From JAFGHJ01 sp964418485 (GTDB lineage Bacteria; Hydrothermota; UBA3072): a DNA stretch of 19,689 bases. Shown here one piece after another: positions 7,059 to 15,400 of this stretch (position 1 is its first letter; every line of letters starts with the position of its first letter). Location of the stretch: assembly GCA_964418485.1 (NCBI GenBank), contig CAYQMH010000040.1, forward strand, positions 1-19,689. Reading direction: 5' to 3'. A program made the translations under genes and the position numbers. The notes under the pieces were generated by a model that did no database searches, had not been told where the DNA came from, and saw nothing but the letters and a program-made list of their open reading frames with translations.

Positions 7059-8447
7059 TTACCATTTACCTGTTTTTACTTCCTTCGGTTTAGGTAATCC
7101 TTCTATACCCTGAAGAGATTTTTGCATTTCTTCTTCGGGTAAAGGATAATCTACCAGTTTTCCTGCAAGGTAACTTTGATAACCGGTTAAATCCATAAGA
7201 CCATGACCACTCATATTAAAGAGTATGACCTTTTCCTTACCTTCTTCTTTAGCTTTCTTAGCTTCCTGAATGACGGCTGCAATCGCGTGACTGGTTTCAG
7301 GAGCGCAAATAATTCCTTCTGTTCTTGCAAAGGTTATTGCGGCTTCGTAGCATTCCAGTTGGTGAAATGCTCTTGGGGTGAGTAATCCTTCGACAATACC
7401 TTGGGAAACCAGAGGAGCCATTCCGTGGTATCGGAGTCCTCCGGCGTGAATTGGAGGCGGGATGAAGTCATGCCCGAGTGAATGCATAGGTAGAAGAGGA
7501 GTCATCTTTGCCGTGTCGCCGTGGTCGTATGCGAATGGAGCTCTTGTCATTGTCGGGCAGGAAGTAGGCTCCACAGGGATTATTTCTATTTCCTCTCCGT
7601 GTATCTTGTCATTGACGAACGGGAAAGCTGTCCCTGCAAAATTACTGCCTCCGCCGGCACAGCCTATCACGATATCAACTTTATTTTCTCCTGCTTTTTC
7701 AAGTTGTTTTTTTGCTTCGAGTCCGATAATAGTCTGATGCAGCAAAACATGGTTTAATACGCTTCCCAGAGAATATCTTGTTTCGCCTTTTGTATCCGAT
7801 ACAGCTTCCTCGATAGCTTCACTTATAGCTATACCGAGGCTTCCCGGAGTATCGGGCATTTTTTCGAGTATATCGCGTCCTGCTTTGGTCTCCTCGCTTG
7901 GGCTTGCCACACAGGTTGCACCCCAGGTCTGCATCATGGTTTTTCTGTAAGGTTTCTGGTCAAAGCTGATTCTTACCATGTAAACTTTGCATTCGAGACC
8001 GACAATTGCGCATGCAAAGGCAAGAGCGCTTCCCCACTGTCCCGCGCCCGTTTCGGTTGTTAACTTTTTAATTCCGAATTCCTTGTTGTACCATGCCTGT
8101 GCGACTGCGGTGTTGGGCTTGTGGCTTCCCGGAGGTGAAACACTTTCGTTTTTATAATATATCCTTGCCGGAGTACCCAGATGTTCTTCTAAAGCCCTTG
8201 CCCGGTGCAGCGGTGTTGGTCTCCATTTATAAAGAATGTTTAATATTCCTTCTGGAATATCTATCCATCTTTCCTGACTGACTTCCTGTTCTATTAGATT
8301 CATAGGAAAGACAGGGGCAAGCATTTCAGGTGTAACAGGATTTCCGTCCGGGCCGAGTGGCGGTTGCAGTGGACTGGGTAGGTCGGCCGCAAGGTTATAC
8401 CACTGTTTCGGAATTTCGTTTTCACTTAATACTGTTTTAATTCGCAC
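7059..8447 (-). CDS. trpB2: Tryptophan synthase beta-like protein, TrpB2 type
   Basis: A PLP enzyme of the TrpB2 subgroup, which condenses indole with serine (or phosphoserine) to give tryptophan and usually works without a TrpA partner. The 462-residue length and the N-terminal extension (RIKTVLSENEIPKQWYNLAADL) are TrpB2 features; classical TrpB is ~400. Visible motifs are WRPTPLHRA, the PLP lysine K110 in PGSHKPNTA, TETGAGQWG with the catalytic acid, and the phosphate-binding GCAGGGSNF. The start is GTG at 8447, supported by AAGGAGG 9 nt upstream. It lies 45 nt downstream of the DUF362 gene on the same strand, so it may be co-transcribed with it. No other trp gene is present, so the enzyme may be a salvage enzyme for indole. 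Confidence 0.95.
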   Translation of the reverse strand: MRIKTVLSENEIPKQWYNLAADLPSPLQPPLGPDGNPVTPEMLAPVFPMNLIEQEVSQERWIDIPEGILNILYKWRPTPLHRARALEEHLGTPARIYYKNESVSPPGSHKPNTAVAQAWYNKEFGIKKLTTETGAGQWGSALAFACAIVGLECKVYMVRISFDQKPYRKTMMQTWGATCVASPSEETKAGRDILEKMPDTPGSLGIAISEAIEEAVSDTKGETRYSLGSVLNHVLLHQTIIGLEAKKQLEKAGENKVDIVIGCAGGGSNFAGTAFPFVNDKIHGEEIEIIPVEPTSCPTMTRAPFAYDHGDTAKMTPLLPMHSLGHDFIPPPIHAGGLRYHGMAPLVSQGIVEGLLTPRAFHQLECYEAAITFARTEGIICAPETSHAIAAVIQEAKKAKEEGKEKVILFNMSGHGLMDLTGYQSYLAGKLVDYPLPEEEMQKSLQGIEGLPKPKEVKTGKW

Positions 8448-8492
8448 AATAAATAACCTCCTTATTTCTTTGTTTTATGCCCTTGGTTTTTA

Positions 8493-10532
8493 TTATCTGA
8501 TTAGCAGCATTTTATTTGCTTCTTCGAATCTTTTATCCTTTGTGTTTACCGTTAACCTGTAAATATAAACACCATTCGGAGCTTTAGATCCATTATCCAG
8601 CGTCGCATCCCAGTTTGCGGTATAGATACCCGGGACCTGAGTTTTGTTTACGAGAGTTTTGCTTTTTTGTCCCGTGATATTATAAACAGTCAACGTTACA
8701 TCTCCGCTTTGAGGTATGTTATATTGTATAGACGTCGAATTGTTGAATGGGTTAGGTGAGTTCTGGAGTAATGACGGTTTAGCAAGTATTTCTATGTCTT
8801 CAGGTATTTCGCTGACACCTCTACCTTCAATTGATACCAATTCGATGCCGTAGTCTCCCCCGAGATTTCTCGAATACTGTCTAAGTATCGAGTCATTCCA
8901 GTGTTCGTGAACACCGAGGCTTGGAATCGGAGTTCCGTCATCTTCAGGATCGTAGATAAAACCGCTTGGCCAATTACTTGAATCAGCACACTGAAGTAAA
9001 TAATCATCCACGCCCTCCATCTGAACATAAGTAAGGTCAGAATGTCTGTTACTTCTGTATTCAAGTTGCAGGAAGTCGTAACCAACAGATTCGATTGCTA
9101 CATTGTCCTGGGAGACAAATATAGACGAACTCCAGTCATTGTTGAATGGCGCGATTTGCCATTTGGTGGGGGCATCGAGTTCCCAGCCTGCCGACCATAG
9201 GGCATCCATTATGAAGATCAGATTTTTCTCTCTAAGTACCCTCCAGCCCATCAAATCTACGAGAACTCTATATAGTTCATAACCGCGTCTATCAGGGACT
9301 GTATCAGGATATTCATCAGGAGTAACAAGTCCCATATGGACATGAAAGGCATTATCGCGTGTGTGAGAGCCGAAATGGTTTTTGGCAAACATAGTTATTC
9401 CATTTCTTTTATGTCCCTTTAAGGTCGGAACATTTATCAGGTAATCGCAATCTTCAATGATTGTATAAAAGGAATCCGCGTAAATAGGGTTTCCCCAATC
9501 AGAATTGTTCCACTGCCCTTGACGAAGAATTGAACCCCGGTCGGAATAGTAAATCACGGAATCGGAGCCCTTTGTGGCAATCTCTCTTCCTTGAGTTGTC
9601 CAAGAATGATCCAGATAGTGAATATCAGGGAATTCCCCATGCCATAGAGCATAGTCATGATTATAAATATGCTTCATCGGGTCACCGATATAGATATTTG
9701 TCTCGGGAACGCCAACCTCATTCACTAAATGCTTTAAAATGGCTAAGATTACATGAGGTGAAGTTTCCGATACACCATAGTTGATTGGCGAATAATCAGT
9801 GTTGATTGCATAAGCACTGGTTCTGTTGACTTTTATAAATATTATTTCGCCCGCCTGGTATCCGACATTACCTTTACCTCTGTTGTAATTGTTATATTTG
9901 AAAAGTGTATCCCAGGCTTCGGCAATATCGCTTTTCCCCGAAGTTATCTGAATGGCGGTATCCAGCATATTGTCTATTACGGCCTGGACATTATTTTCAT
10001 TAAGAAACCATCCGTGGCCAGCTAGGTCGGGATCACAATTCTCATTCGTTGCGTCCGGATCGTGGACCCATACTACCCTTCCCGGAAAGATACCTTTTTC
10101 TTCTCCTATGGGATCGTTTGGGACGAGGACTCTGGTTTTATAAACGGGGATTTTCGCGTAGGCGTATTTATTCGTATGTAATATTAAGAATGCCCCGCCT
10201 GCTATACTAATTAGGAGAAGTATTATACCAAATGAATATTTCGACTGAGCTAGTTTTTCTTTTGCTTTGCGGAAAGAAAATAGCGAAGCGAATATTGCGA
10301 TAATATAGGCGAGAAAAGTCGCAGCAGTCGGTACGGCAACCTTCATACAGGGATATCTTAACCGGCTGGGCTTTGGTGCAACTCTAATAATTACCCATAA
10401 AAAGGAAGCCAGTCCTATAATGGGGAATAGCAATACCGATTTGATTCCTGTGTATTTACTTCTGGTTCTCTTGATACGATGCTTAAGATGTTTTATTAAG
10501 AGTACAAGATTTTCTTTTGTTTTTCCAATCAT
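8493..10532 (-). CDS. DUF362 protein with N-terminal membrane helices and C-terminal sorting domain
   Basis: A 679-residue protein in three parts. Residues 1-30 are very basic (HLKHRIKRTRSK), followed by three hydrophobic helices at about 32-52, 66-86 and 100-119. A large soluble domain of DUF362 type follows, recognised from the core DYLINVPTLKGHKRNGITM and FAKNHFG (about 360-385) and from EIIFIKVNR earlier; no ferredoxin-like Cys clusters are present. Residues ~588-679 form a FlgD/T9SS type A-like C-terminal module (NSPNPFNNSTSI ... TVYNITGQ ... GVYIYRL). The soluble part is therefore expected outside the cytoplasm. The DUF362 reaction is unknown. AAAGGAGG precedes the ATG, and a separate promoter lies ~55 nt upstream. 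Confidence 0.85.
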   Translation of the reverse strand: MIGKTKENLVLLIKHLKHRIKRTRSKYTGIKSVLLFPIIGLASFLWVIIRVAPKPSRLRYPCMKVAVPTAATFLAYIIAIFASLFSFRKAKEKLAQSKYSFGIILLLISIAGGAFLILHTNKYAYAKIPVYKTRVLVPNDPIGEEKGIFPGRVVWVHDPDATNENCDPDLAGHGWFLNENNVQAVIDNMLDTAIQITSGKSDIAEAWDTLFKYNNYNRGKGNVGYQAGEIIFIKVNRTSAYAINTDYSPINYGVSETSPHVILAILKHLVNEVGVPETNIYIGDPMKHIYNHDYALWHGEFPDIHYLDHSWTTQGREIATKGSDSVIYYSDRGSILRQGQWNNSDWGNPIYADSFYTIIEDCDYLINVPTLKGHKRNGITMFAKNHFGSHTRDNAFHVHMGLVTPDEYPDTVPDRRGYELYRVLVDLMGWRVLREKNLIFIMDALWSAGWELDAPTKWQIAPFNNDWSSSIFVSQDNVAIESVGYDFLQLEYRSNRHSDLTYVQMEGVDDYLLQCADSSNWPSGFIYDPEDDGTPIPSLGVHEHWNDSILRQYSRNLGGDYGIELVSIEGRGVSEIPEDIEILAKPSLLQNSPNPFNNSTSIQYNIPQSGDVTLTVYNITGQKSKTLVNKTQVPGIYTANWDATLDNGSKAPNGVYIYRLTVNTKDKRFEEANKMLLIR

Positions 10533-10593
10533 TTATTATTCCTCCTTTGATACTTGTTTTTGTCAAATTTAGCACCTATCTTTCTACCTATTA

Positions 10594-10621
10594 ATATTAT
10601 GCCATTTCCTTATATTGTCAA
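10594..10621 (-). promoter_or_regulatory. Sigma70-type promoter for the DUF362 gene
   Basis: On the minus strand TTGACA (10621-10616) and TAATAT (10599-10594) are separated by 16 nt. The predicted start near 10587 leaves a ~55-nt leader containing the AAAGGAGG of the DUF362 gene. The TTGACA overlaps the TGA stop of the upstream Fur-like remnant. Confidence 0.6.
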
Positions 10622-10788
10622 GGAAGTGAATAAGCCTCTTTTTTACTGTTTAAGTTAGTAGAATTAGAGCAATATTCGGCTTTCAGCAATTCTTTGTATA
10701 TTACTGCACGTTGAGGCGTAATTTCTCGATTGTTTTCTATTCTTTCTTTTATAAAATACTCTATCCCGCAGTCAAAATTTATATCCAT
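10618..10788 (-). pseudogene. N-terminal remnant of a Fur-family regulator (56 codons)
   Basis: A short frame of 56 residues starts MDINFDCGIEYFIKERIENN and continues REITPQRAVIYKELLKAEYC. The segment FIKERIENNREITPQRAVIYKELL matches the start of Fur/PerR/Zur proteins, where a helix is followed by the very characteristic TPQR-x-x-I-hydrophobic pattern. Family members have ~130-150 residues; here the likeness stops after about residue 41, and the recognition helix, the metal-binding His/Cys sites and the dimerisation domain are absent. Only ~85 nt separate it from the next gene, too little for the rest in another frame. It is therefore probably a truncated gene, although it keeps a consensus promoter and an operator-like palindrome. 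Alternatively it is a short expressed leader peptide of the DUF362 transcript. Confidence 0.55.
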
Positions 10789-10794
10789 ATAATT

Positions 10795-10823
10795 ATTATA
10801 TAGTAATTATTACTATTTGTCAA
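10795..10823 (-). promoter_or_regulatory. Consensus sigma70 promoter in front of the Fur-like remnant
   Basis: The minus strand reads TTGACA (10823-10818), a 17-nt spacer, and TATAAT (10800-10795): both hexamers are perfect and the spacing is ideal. The ATG of the remnant lies 6 nt past the -10 box, so the mRNA would start at or within 1-2 nt of the ATG (leaderless). No Shine-Dalgarno sequence is present. Confidence 0.8.
10800..10816. promoter_or_regulatory. Zur/PerR-like 8-1-8 palindromic operator
   Basis: ATAGTAATTATTACTAT is a perfect inverted repeat of 8 nt around one central base and fills the spacer between the -35 and -10 boxes. Its core GTAAT-N-ATTAC equals the centre of Bacillus-type Zur boxes and resembles the PerR box TTATAATNATTATAA. 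Its placement would block RNA polymerase when bound, and it lies right in front of a Fur-family coding remnant, as expected of autoregulation. Confidence 0.6.
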
Positions 10824-11058
10824 GGGTTTTTTTGCGGTTTTGAACAACCGGCATAGATTTTTCGAATCTAGGTTGAGTGGTTGAGTGGGAAAAATAAATA
10901 AGAAATCCCTGTGGTCTCTATGTGTTTCTCTCTGTGGCTAACTGTAGTTTCGAGTCGCGGGTTGTGAGTCTCGGGTTAAGGAGTTGCGGGGGTAAATATA
11001 CAACACGAAACCCGGAACTCTTAGTTTCAACACGAAACAAGTAAATAATTTTTTACCC
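10824..11058. repeat. Repeat-rich divergent intergenic segment
   Basis: No gene is supported here. The minus strand reads GCCACAGAGAGAAACACATAGAGACCACAGG near 10905-10938, another ACCACAGAG-family patch. 10945-10975 and 11002-11038 hold CGAAAC/CCCG-type repeats in opposite orientations (for example CTCGGGTT near 10968 and ACACGAAACCCGGAACTC at 11003-11020), related to the patch at 3093-3115. They can form an imperfect stem. Confidence 0.55.
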
Positions 11059-11087
11059 TTGACAAGTACCCGGTTTTTTAATACAAT
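11059..11087 (+). promoter_or_regulatory. Sigma70-type promoter for the GIGTTNP-RHS genes
   Basis: TTGACA at 11059-11064 and TACAAT at 11082-11087 are separated by exactly 17 nt. Transcription would start near 11094, giving a leader of about 105 nt before the gene at 11201. The leader shows no obvious riboswitch. Confidence 0.7.
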
Positions 11088-11200
11088 GATTCCTATAATG
11101 GGCATTGAAAATCTCATAAGAATTTTGTTCAACAGATTAAATTTAGATTTTGTTGGTGGAAGTTTGTTTCAAATTTAACAATTAATATTAAGGAGGTATG

Positions 11201-12292
11201 ATGAGAAAACTTAGTTTAGTCGTAATTACGTTATTGTTAGTCAGTATGGTTGCTTATGGACAGGGTGGTTGGACTGATGATGGTACTAAAGTAAGATTAA
11301 CAACAAGTTCGGATAAAGTCGGTGTCGGAGTGACGAGTCCATACAGCAAATTGCATGTACAATGGAGCGCAGCTGGACCAACGCAGGAGGAGAATCGGTC
11401 TGCCATTTATGGTTACAACACCAGTACCGATGGTACCTATGCTAATTCTATTGGTTTATTTGGAAGAGTGAAAACAAGTAAAGGCATGGCTCTTTATGGA
11501 TATAGTGAAAATTCAAATGGATATGCCGGTTATTTCAGGGGAGGACTTGGAATTAATGAGGACGCTGACGTCAACATATGGCGCATAGATGAAGACAATG
11601 GCGACGATCTCCTATTCCGATTCAGTTCAAACAGTGGTAGCTCTTGGAGTGACATTCTAAAAATCTTAGATAACGGTAATGTCGGCATCGGGACGACGAA
11701 TCCCGGAAAGAAACTGGAAGTGAACGGCGATATAAAAATTCCTCTTAATAATAGAATGTACTTTGGAAGCGCATCAATACAAGGATATCAGGCTGGTTAT
11801 GGTGGTCTAAAATTTTATGGGACTGGAGGAGGATTCGACCGACTTGCCATTACTGTGGACCCGGCAGGTCGTGTCGGTATCGGGACAACGAATCCAGTTG
11901 AAAAATTACACGTCGAAGGTAATTCTATAATAACAGGCAACGTCGGTATCGGAACTACAAATCCTCAATCCAAACTTGCCGTCAACGGGACAATAACAGC
12001 TAAGGAAATGAAAGTTCAGACGGGAGGTTGGCCGGATTTTGTTTTCGAAGATAATTACAAATTAATGTCTCTTAATAAACTCGAAAAACATATCAAAAGA
12101 GAAAAAAGCCTACCCGGCATTCCTACTAATGAGGAAGTAATAGAAGAGGGGATAAAATTAGGCGAAATGCAGGCAAAACTTCTCGAAAAAGTCGAAGAAT
12201 TGACTTTGTATGTTATTGAACTCAATAAGGAAGTTGAAAATTTAAGAAAAGAAAATAAAGAATTGAGGCAAAAAAATACACGCAGTAACTAA
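11201..12292 (+). CDS. Secreted GIGTTNP-repeat protein with C-terminal coiled coil
   Basis: A 363-residue exported protein. A signal peptide (MRKLSLVVITLLLVSMVAYG) is followed by a beta-rich body with four short repeats of the form VGIGTTNP-x3-KLxVxG, at about residues 40 (degenerate, VGVGVTSP), 161, 225 and 248; this motif is typical of trimeric tail-fibre-like surface proteins. From ~270 to the end lies the C-terminal region often seen in Bacteroidota-type fibre proteins (WPDFVFEDNYKLMSL, KSLPGIPTNEEVIEEGIKLGEMQAKLLEKVEELTLY), ending in a Lys/Glu coiled coil. The peptidase S74 catalytic signature is not obvious. AGGAGG lies 4 nt before the second ATG (11201) but only 1 nt before an ATG at 11198, so I prefer 11201. 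It precedes the RHS gene by 161 nt and probably works with it at the surface. Confidence 0.8.
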   Translation: MRKLSLVVITLLLVSMVAYGQGGWTDDGTKVRLTTSSDKVGVGVTSPYSKLHVQWSAAGPTQEENRSAIYGYNTSTDGTYANSIGLFGRVKTSKGMALYGYSENSNGYAGYFRGGLGINEDADVNIWRIDEDNGDDLLFRFSSNSGSSWSDILKILDNGNVGIGTTNPGKKLEVNGDIKIPLNNRMYFGSASIQGYQAGYGGLKFYGTGGGFDRLAITVDPAGRVGIGTTNPVEKLHVEGNSIITGNVGIGTTNPQSKLAVNGTITAKEMKVQTGGWPDFVFEDNYKLMSLNKLEKHIKREKSLPGIPTNEEVIEEGIKLGEMQAKLLEKVEELTLYVIELNKEVENLRKENKELRQKNTRSN

Positions 12293-12453
12293 ATAACCAC
12301 GGATGAATACTGATACTTTCACCTGTAAAATAGAGAAATTGCGAAATAGTGAAATAGTTTTTCCCATTTATCCATTTTGCTATTTTTCTTTTTGTAGGTT
12401 TTTGCTTTTTAAATTTTAATATTTGATTTTTCAAGAAGGGAGGTATTTCCAAG
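12293..12453 (+). repeat. Intergenic repeat patch between GIGTTNP and RHS genes
   Basis: Directly after the stop codon the sequence reads AACCACGGATGAATACTGATA, related to the CCCACGGATTTACACGGATA element near 3195. An imperfect inverted repeat follows: GAAATTGCGAAATAGTGAAATAG against CCATTTTGCTATTTTTC. No terminator of classical form is evident; GGGAGG at 12438-12443 is the ribosome binding site of the RHS gene. Confidence 0.5.
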
Positions 12454-15400
12454 ATGAGTTTATTAATGTTGATGTTTTTAATTAATAGCGCCGGGGTTTC
12501 CGGGGATAAACCTAACAGCGGTTGCGCCGGTTGCGATTCGCTGAGGGTTAAGCCCAGGGTTGAAACCACTTTAGAGGAGCCGAGAGGAGAAATGTTACAA
12601 TATACTTTTGGCATGGATGCTTATAATGTGGGGTTTAACAAAAGTTCTATCTCGACTAATATTCTTGAAGAACAGATAAATACATCGAACGGTAACCTGG
12701 AATTAAAAATAAAACTTTTAAGTCTTCCCATGAGGGGAAATAAGGATTATGATTTGTACCTTACCTACAGGGGTTCGCCCTTATCCATGCCAGGTGTGCT
12801 GGTAAACCGTACTCGCGACTTCTTCCAGGGGGGGACTTTTTTTAGGCTTCATCTGTATGGATACAATTTGCCAAATGGATATGTTGAAGAGTGGTTATAT
12901 GAGCGCGGAGATAGCAACACTTATTTGGTTACAGCGGATATGGGTAACTGTGGCTTGGGATGGAATGTGACGCCGGGTGAGGTGTCGCTTAATGCAAACT
13001 GGCAAGCTCACAATGTGACCTGTGGTAGTACAGTAATATGTAAAGACCTCGATCCTACAGCCCGAAAAGATGGTTTTATTAACTTGAATGGGCAGAGTTA
13101 CAATATATATAGTGTAAATTGGGGGACAAGTTGGAATGTTAAAGGTAAGAGGAATTGGAAGTTTAAAAGGAATAAACTTTATACCCCAGATTATACTTAT
13201 GAAACTGATCTTATTTCAGTACTTTATCCAAATCCTCGTTTTGTAGAGAGTACCAGTCGGCGGGAGTTATGTTTATTAAGTAAAATGACAGACCGTAATG
13301 GCAATTATGTAGAGTTTGAGTGGTATGAGGAAGTATACGCTCCTCCGGGTGCCAGGATACCGAAGAAAATATGTACGCCTACGGACACATGTTATATTTA
13401 CATAGATTCAATACCTGTAGATACAAATGAGAGATTGGAGGAGAATCCAGATGCGGTATATCCATATTGTCTATGGGATTTTTATGTAATCGATTCCATC
13501 GTCAAAAATGTAAACGGAGAAAAATTCAAGGTCAATTTTTACTATCACCAGGAATGGTATAGGGCGGTAATGGAGTACTGGTATGGGCACGCTTTCGTGC
13601 TTTTAGATTCGATAGAATTTTTAAAAGATGGGGATAGAATCAAGCCGCCTTACCGATTCAAATATTCAAATTCTACAACTTCTCCTTCGCATAGACAGGG
13701 AGAACTTATAGAGATGGTTGCTCCTGATAGCGCTAAATATGAGTATTTTTACAACGAAAAAAAATACTTTCGTACTGATAACTATGGGGATGACACCCTT
13801 ACCACTTGGTATCCCTATCTATCAAAATACAGGGTGGTTGATCGGAAAGTTGTTACGCTGCCTGACGCTGCTCATATAGAGTCCGGAAACGGTTCCAATA
13901 TTTATGAATATAATTATACTTATGGTAAGTCAGTGGGACCTAATTTTGGAGAGTGGCTTTCTCCAATCGGAATGGGGGGTTATATCTTATATTCGAAGTC
14001 TTATTTTCCGATTTATGATTTCTGCAGAATCGATATGCCCGATACCGGAAGCATAACTTACTTTAATGTCGATTCTACATATGTAGACAATCTTTTAAAG
14101 ATTAATTATCGAAATTGGACTGTTGTAGTTGACGGTTGGCCATTACCTCGTAATTGTGCCGAAGAAGAAGATGTAATTTTGCCGTTTGAGAGGGAAGAAT
14201 TTTACGGCAGACCTTATAAGATTGTTACCAGTAACAGTCGTAATATGCGGGATGGTAATAATTATAGATTGAAAGCGGAACATTTTTATTGGACTATAAG
14301 CGAGGAAGTTCTTCCTTGCGGTTTTACTTTGGAACGGCCTCTGCATCCTTTTTTAAGATACAAAGCGGTGCAGTTGGATCCGGATGGTGACAGTATCGAG
14401 GTAGGAGAGAAGGCATATGTTTACCACTACGAGGAATATGACCAGTATGATAATCAAAAGAAAGTTTGTTTTTTGGGAGAGGCAACGTTAACAGGCACAT
14501 CTTCTTATACTATGCAATTTGTTGATGATGTAGATTTGAAGCAGAGCTGGGAAATCTTAGGTATGCCCGAGTGGTCAGATAATCCTTCGGATAATTGGGA
14601 GGTGAGGAAAGATTATGTCTATGAGCAGGATAGCGATTATGCGGATTCTTTACTTTATAATCTTGTAGATTCAGCTTTTAAATCTGATTATAATGGAAAT
14701 CTTGTTCAAAAGACGAAATTCGAATATGATAATCCATCTCACTTAGTAAATATTGATCCTAATCCTCTTTGTCATGATCCCGGATATGGCACATCCCGTA
14801 CTATTCGCGGGAATCTTACAAAAAAGACCGAATGGATAAATGAGAATGAAACCCGCTCCCAGCAATACTGGTATGATATATGCGGGAATCTGGTAGAGAT
14901 GAAAGATTATATGGGTGAAGAATATGGATTCGAATATGATAATAAGGCTGTATTCCCGGAAAGAAAAATATACCCGGATAATTCAAATGAGCATTTTAAT
15001 TTTGACAGAAAAGGTAATCTTCGGTCCTTTACAGATAGAAGCTCTATAGTTAGCGAATTTAAATATGATATTTACGGAAGAATATCTGAGGTAAAGAAAG
15101 GTATTCACGCACCTCCCATAGGCATGTGCCTGCTTGGAAAATATCAATACGATGATTTCAACAGAAAGGCGAAGGAAATAACATATAAATCTACCGGTTC
15201 TTCGGATACTACCATCTACTCGTATGACGGGTTGGGGAGACTTATTAATTTTAAAAAATGCGCTCCTACTTCTGTAGTTGTGGATTATATATATAACGGC
15301 GATGGTCAGTTGATTAAAGAAACACTGCCTAGATTTAGTGACGTGTCTCTTTATGATGCCGATTATACGATTAAAACATTCGATGGACTTGGTAGAGTCA

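Noticed and set aside
6827..7093. 88-residue plus-strand frame with repeated FFLCVL / SSVSSVVY segments
   Set aside because: It is the direct translation of the ACCACAGAG-family repeats, has no ribosome binding site and runs into the end of trpB2 on the other strand.
10938..11132. 64-residue minus-strand frame in the divergent region
   Set aside because: Covers the plus-strand promoter and CGAAAC-type repeats, and has no Shine-Dalgarno sequence or family likeness.
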